Assembly: GCA_026770585.1 (NCBI GenBank)
Contig: MU646507.1
Location: forward strand, 270,641-282,017
Length of the DNA: 11,377 bases
Direction of reading: 5' to 3'
DNA from: Baffinella frigidus
Taxonomy: Eukaryota > Cryptophyceae > Cryptomonadales > Baffinellaceae
This document shows, piece by piece, positions 8,793 through 11,377 of this stretch; the first letter of the stretch is position 1; every line of letters begins with the position of its first letter. The notes under the pieces are model-generated. The model was not told the origin of the DNA, ran no database searches, and saw only the letters and a list, made by a program, of their open reading frames with translations. The translations under genes were made by a program, and so were the position numbers.

Positions 8793-8850
8793 TCGGTCAA
8801 CCTGGGTGAGCCAGCGATGGACTTCCTTCGGGACAGCCTCGAAGTGGAGG
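8793..8850 (+). CDS. Exon-like TPR helix B segment with strong donor
   Basis: AATAG| then SVNLGEPAMDFLRDSLEVE in frame and a strong donor GGAGG|GTAAGTATG at 8851. A----L--SL fits TPR helix B (A20, L24, S27). It does not copy E1-E4, so it would be a separate exon of this or a neighbouring TPR gene. It ends in phase 1. The acceptor is weak (no pyrimidine tract). Confidence 0.45.
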
Positions 8851-8896
8851 GTAAGTATGTGTTACGGTATCATGTGTTAGGGTAGGTGGTCTGTAG

Positions 8897-8942
8897 GCGG
8901 TCAAGCTGCCTGGAACCCGGGCAGCCTGGTTCCAGGCAGCGT
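8897..8942 (+). pseudogene. E4-like copy E4.6 (rearranged)
   Basis: GCGGTCAAGCT and then, after a 22-base insert, TCCAGGCAGCG match two parts of E4.4. The insert makes a hairpin, CTGCCTGGAACC / GGTTCCAGGCAG (8906-8939). TCTGTAG at 8890-8896 could be an acceptor, giving a 46-base intron from the donor at 8851. Confidence 0.5.
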
Positions 8943-8957
8943 TGTTGGAGTCTCGAC

Positions 8958-9048
8958 TTCGCTAGCGAAATTCAGGGGTTCACGGCCCCGAAAGTACAAA
9001 ACTGGCTGCAGCCAGTTTTGTACTTACATCAGTTTCAATTGAAACTGA
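8958..9048. repeat. Three perfect palindromes in a row
   Basis: TTCGCTAGCGAA (8958-8969, 12 bases), a 34-base perfect palindrome centred on CTGCAG (8992-9025, arm AAGTACAAAACTGGCTG), and a 20-base one, TCAGTTTCAATTGAAACTGA (9029-9048). The two longer ones are only three bases apart. Confidence 0.9.
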
Positions 9049-9243
9049 GATAAATGTTCCTGCGTGACCCGACGAATGTGATGCGTTCGTCCCGCGAATG
9101 TGATGAACTAAGATTCCTCTTGGTGCTCGCCGAGACAAACGTCGAGAGTGGGACGTCTCAAAGCAAACGGGAACCTCCGTTACTATTAGTAACAGTGGAT
9201 TTAATTAGGCTCTCTAATTACTTGGCTTCAACGCTGCGTGCAG
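9049..9243 (+). repeat. Region with second copy of the 73-base segment
   Basis: CGAATGTGATG repeats at 9070 and 9093. From 9127 to 9199 CCGAGACAAACGTCGAGAGT and the following bases match 1010-1083. The open frame across it (FLLVLAETNVESGTSQSK) keeps the same reading frame as the first copy (AETKVESGTSQSK), which may hint at a former exon. Confidence 0.6.
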
Positions 9244-9269
9244 AAGGATACGGCGATGGTGCTGTTTTG
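9244..9269 (+). pseudogene. E5-like copy E5.1 (short)
   Basis: GCGTGCAG| then KDTAMVLF and TG|GTAACAC. The DNA around it, TCAACGCTGCGTGCAG and AAGGATACGGCGATGG, matches E5.2. The 3' part has lost the GYQTEGDG end. Confidence 0.4.
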
Positions 9270-9283
9270 GTAACACACCCAAG

Positions 9284-9424
9284 GCGACGGCGATTTAATT
9301 AGACCGCCTAATTAATTAGCATCGCCCCTCCTAATTAATTGATATCACCGCCTAGTTAATTGTCATCAACGCCTATCACCGCCTAATTAATTTTCATCAA
9401 CGCCTAAGTAATTGGCGTCAACGC
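9284..9424. repeat. CCTAATTAATT repeat array
   Basis: Five irregular units of CC(G/T)CCTA(A/G)TTAATT--CATCA, 9284-9424, between E5.1 and E5.2. The CTAAT motif resembles eukaryotic branch points. Confidence 0.8.
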
Positions 9425-9433
9425 TCTTTCCAG

Positions 9434-9486
9434 GAGGATACGGCGATCGTGCTGTGCGGGTACCAAACGGAAGGCGATGGCCTCGG
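9434..9486 (+). CDS. Exon-like E5.2, function not recognised
   Basis: A good acceptor (CTCTTTCCAG, to 9433) and donor (CTCGG|GTAAGC at 9487) bound 53 bases. In phase 0 they read EDTAIVLCGYQTEGDGLG. The same 3' end recurs at 9791-9825 and 10151-10372, each time with a GT donor. The family is not one I can name; the spacing of A, L, Y and G is loosely TPR-like. Phase 2 (GYGDRAVRVPNGRR) is the alternative if it follows 8793-8850. Confidence 0.4.
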
Positions 9487-9592
9487 GTAAGCGTCGACTT
9501 CCGTTTCTGGTTCAGGGTTTAGGGTTTGAGAGTTGTTGCGTCTGGTTTAGGGTTTAGGGGTTGGGGTTTAGGGTTTAGCTGAAAGACCCCTC
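9487..9592 (+). repeat. Unit U copy 1: donor-proximal intron with TTTAGGG array
   Basis: GTCGACTTCCGTTT, then TTTAGGG-type repeats (GGTTTAGGGTTTAGGGGTTG), then AGCTGAAAGACCCC. It repeats at 9826-9921. The telomere motif is in the opposite orientation to that of 2071-2310. Confidence 0.85.
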
Positions 9593-9790
9593 CATACTAC
9601 CATCGCCTTTTATTTTTGGCGTGGGGTGTAAATGTCGACTCCCGAGTGTTTGATGCTCAAAACTGAAGTAGACCTCCAGTTTTGAGGGCAATACAGTGGA
9701 AGAAGAAGAAGAAGAAGAAGAAGAAGAAGGAAGAGAGGGCACCAACCGTCTGTGATGCCGTTTTTTCGCCTTGTCGATTCTTGCTCGGGG
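9593..9790. repeat. Unit U spacer with hairpin and (GAA)n
   Basis: CCCGAGTGTTTGATG then CTCAAAACTG / CAGTTTTGAG hairpin (9656-9685), a block that recurs at 9917-9968 and 10525-10577. (GAA)n follows at 9701-9730. No exon seen. Confidence 0.7.
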
Positions 9791-9825
9791 GTTTGCGAGT
9801 ACCACACGGAAGGCGACGGCCTCGG
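9791..9825 (+). pseudogene. E5-like copy E5.3
   Basis: GTTTGCGAGTACCACACGGA then AGGCGACGGCCTCGG|GTATGC. In the E5.2 frame: VCEYHTEGDGLG. The donor is kept, but the 5' half and the CCAG acceptor are not found. Confidence 0.45.
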
Positions 9826-9969
9826 GTATGCGTCGACTTCTGTTTTGGTTCGGGGTTTGAGAGTTGATGCGTCTGGTTTAGGGTTTAGGGGTTGGGGTTT
9901 AGGGTTTAGCTGAAAGACCCCCGAGTGTTTGATGGTCAAAACTGAATTAGACCTCTACTTTTGAGGGTA
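9826..9969 (+). repeat. Unit U copy 2
   Basis: Direct repeat of 9487-9592 plus the CGAGTGTTTGATG block, including the TTTAGGG array. It ends where the foldback at 9970 begins. Confidence 0.85.
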
Positions 9970-10129
9970 CCTTGGTCGGACAGCGAGGGGGCAAATGGAT
10001 CAGGTATTTGGTGGATTCAGTGCCCACATGGGCACTGAATCCCTCACAAGTTGGACACCACTCGTACCAATTTTTGAATTCGTACCCGGATCACAAAGAA
10101 CCGTTTGCCCCCTTGCTATCCGATCAAGG
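9970..10129. mobile_element. Foldback with CCTTG ends and 30-base palindrome
   Basis: CCTTGGTCGGACAGCGAGGG and CCTTGCTATCCGATCAAGG pair at the ends. The perfect palindrome GGATTCAGTGCCCAC / GTGGGCACTGAATCC lies at 10013-10042. It is inserted between the GAGGG block and the (GAA)n of unit U copy 2. Confidence 0.8.
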
Positions 10130-10150
10130 ATGATGAAGAAGAAGAAGAAG

Positions 10151-10372
10151 GTTTGCGGGTAGGGCGTTGGCGGTAATTGTTGTCCGTTTTGGAGTTGCGG
10201 TTTTCCCGTTTTCCAATTTTGATTTGTACCAGAAGTGTCCATTTAAAGTTCGCAAAACATTTTAAATGGACACTTCTGGTACAAATCAAAACCGGGAAAC
10301 GGGAAAACTGCAACTCCAAAACGGACAACAATTACCGCAAACGCTCTACCACACGGAAGGCAACGACCTCGG
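10151..10372 (+). pseudogene. E5-like copy E5.4, split by a TA-flanked MITE
   Basis: GTTTGCGGG (10151-10159) and ACCACACGGAAGGCAACGAC (from 10348) rejoin across one TA to match E5.3 (GTTTGCGAGTACCACACGGA). In frame: VCGYHTEGNDLG, then GG|GTAACTG. The donor is followed two bases later by the F2 element. Confidence 0.6.
10162..10346. mobile_element. TA-flanked foldback MITE (GAGC family), copy 2
   Basis: TA at 10160-10161 and 10347-10348. Arms of about 86 bases with very few mismatches (GGGCGTTGGCGGTAATTGTT against GAGCGTTTGCGGTAATTGTT at the ends) and a 13-base loop (10248-10260). The high arm identity suggests a recent insertion. Confidence 0.92.
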
Positions 10373-10379
10373 GTAACTG

Positions 10380-10519
10380 CACTGCCAGGGCGGATATTTT
10401 GTAAAAGTTAATTCACCCACAAATCTATCAACTTTAGAAACGAGGTACACAGAACGTGTACTTCTTTACTACACATTCGCAGGTGAGTTGACTAAAACAA
10501 AAACTCCGGCCTGGCAGTG
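10380..10519. mobile_element. F2 foldback, copy 2, with AACTG target duplication
   Basis: CACTGCCAGGGCGG and CCGGCCTGGCAGTG ends, AACTG at 10375-10379 and 10520-10524. Removing it gives CTCGGGTAACTGTCGAC, matching the E5.2 junction CTCGGGTAAGCGTCGAC. The core GAGGTACAC-AGAAC-GTGTACTTC differs from F2 copy 1 by a paired change. Confidence 0.92.
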
Positions 10520-10524
10520 AACTG

Positions 10525-10794
10525 TCGACCCCCGAGGGTTTGAGAAAAATGAAGCAGACCTCCACTTGTGAGGGTTTCCACTGTACCGAGGCGGGTCCGT
10601 GTTAAGGCGCTGATAGTCTCAGGGTTGGTCACACGCGAGAGAAGATAATCTCGAGGGACCTACCCAGAGTCGTATATCACCAAGTATACAACGTATACGA
10701 AGAATATACTTTTGGACCCCTCATCACCAGGCGTGAGAGTAATGAAGAAGAAGAGGGTTCGAGGGTTGTTGTGCCTAGCTGCAAGACACCTGTA
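10525..10794. repeat. Unit U copy 3 (worn) and flanking spacer
   Basis: TCGACCCCCGAGGGTTTGAG and GAAGCAGACCTCCACTTGTG match 9635-9689 without a telomere array. GAAGAAGAAG at 10744 matches the (GAA)n of the other copies. AGTATACAACGTATAC near 10684 is a short palindrome. No exon seen. Confidence 0.6.
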
Positions 10795-11002
10795 GAGCTG
10801 GTCTCTCATGAGTTGACACTTTTCTGGGGTCGAAAAACTTCTAAACTTTTCAACTCTTTTAGTCAACTCGTACGAAATTTACCACAGGTAAATTCTACAA
10901 ACTGCCTGCTGTGGTAAATTTCATGTGAAGTTGACTGAAAGAGTTTGGAAGTTTGGAAGTTTTTCGAGGTCCGAAAAGTGTCAACTCATGAGAGACCAGC
11001 TC
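10795..11002. mobile_element. TA-flanked foldback MITE (GAGC family), copy 3
   Basis: TA at 10793-10794 and 11003-11004. Arms of about 95 bases start GAGCTGGTCTCTCATGAGTT and contain GTTGACACTTTTC, GTCGAAAAACTT, AGTCAACTCGTACGAAATTT and complements. The loop is short. Both GTTGAC and the GAGC terminus are shared with other elements here. Confidence 0.92.
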
Positions 11003-11029
11003 TACCACTTAGCAGCGGCCGAGTTTCTT

Positions 11030-11200
11030 CACCCTGAATTTAGGGTGAAATTCCGGTTGGATTCCAGGGCAATGGATAAGATTCTAGTACAAATTGTTTA
11101 GATGGACTGTACCCGTGAGGCCCCCGGTGGCTGCTCAGTGGAACGCTCGATTCTACCATCGCTATCTATTTTTGTTGTGCGGCGCGATAAAAAAATCGAG
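11030..11200. other. Spacer, no gene recognised
   Basis: CACCCTGAATTTAGGGTG (11030-11047) is a small hairpin. TCTACCATCGCTATCTATTTTT (11152 on) resembles CTACCATCGCCTTTTATTTT at 9597, a further trace of unit U. Confidence 0.4.
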
Positions 11201-11203
11201 GGC

Positions 11204-11260
11204 GTTGACTAAACCTATCCCATCGGTTGACTAAACCTCCCTCAATAGTTGACTAATCCC
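11204..11260. repeat. GTTGACTAAACC tandem repeat
   Basis: Units of 22 bases at 11204, 11226 and 11248 (last one partial), each starting GTTGACTAA. The GTTGACT motif is the one found inside the F2/F3 foldbacks. Confidence 0.8.
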
Positions 11261-11283
11261 ACGGGCCCAACTCAGGGTCGTTG

Positions 11284-11377
11284 GGGGGGGGAAACAGTGA
11301 CAGTTCAGTACCACAAACATCTCGCCGCAGTCAGAAGCGGGGGGGGGGGAGGAGGGAGAGAGCGGGCGAGAGAGAGA
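11284..11377. repeat. G-runs and (GA)n at the window end
   Basis: G9 at 11284, G10 at 11340, then GGAGGGAGAGAGCG-type purine repeat to the end. Nothing coding seen. Confidence 0.8.

Noticed and set aside
9610-9939. Frame of 109 codons on the - strand with Pro/Lys and Leu runs
   Set aside because: It consists of telomere-like repeats and (TTC)n translated antisense; no other evidence.
10116-10404. Similar frames on both strands containing MLSVLELQFSRFP
   Set aside because: They are the two complementary arms of the MITE at 10162-10346 read on opposite strands.
1-11377. Transposase, reverse transcriptase, rRNA, or a trans-spliced leader
   Set aside because: Nothing resembling these was seen on either strand; all mobile elements here appear non-autonomous.

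Overview
The window looks like intron- and repeat-rich nuclear DNA from a eukaryote, probably a protist or alga. The evidence is GT-AG exon boundaries, pyrimidine-rich acceptors, plant-type telomere motifs (CCCTAAA/TTTAGGG) inside introns, long microsatellites, and two dozen short foldback or MITE-like elements. There are no operons, Shine-Dalgarno sites, rRNAs, tRNAs or transposase/reverse-transcriptase reading frames. I cannot name the species.

The coding signal is on the + strand and is easy to miss because each exon is under 160 bases. Four short exons (1984-2061, 2633-2731, 4435-4529, 7339-7492) join with matching splice phase into a 141-codon frame. The product is a tetratricopeptide-repeat (TPR) protein. 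TPR register, with G8, G15, A20, F/Y24 and P32 in the right places, runs across all three junctions. Each intron interrupts the TPR at nearly the same point in helix B (positions 23-27), so each exon is about one permuted TPR module.

Every exon has extra, mostly damaged copies next to it, and the clusters lie in gene order: E1-like 627-2061 (six copies), E2-like 2332-3004 (five), E3-like 3530-5357 (four plus a donor-end remnant), E4-like 7033-7608 (five, with one more at 8897). A further exon-like segment is at 8793-8850, and four E5-like copies lie in 9244-10372. This is local exon duplication, not whole-gene duplication. In each cluster one copy is clearly the best. The others are truncated, frameshifted or split by foldbacks. 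The layout recalls arrays of mutually exclusive exons, but it could also be an exon graveyard.

The rest is repeat DNA. Foldbacks fall into families with clean target-site duplications (TA, TAA, GATC, GAATG, AACTG), several sitting inside duplicated exons, so the uninterrupted exon can be read by removing them. Several carry a near-perfect palindromic core whose paired bases co-vary between family members. A dispersed repeat (R1) recurs next to exon breakpoints. Telomere-like arrays fill intron 1 (2071-2310) and follow the E5 donors (about 9510-9580 and 9850-9910). The 3' third (9240-10580) is a triplicated exon/intron unit with later insertions. The - strand shows no convincing gene.
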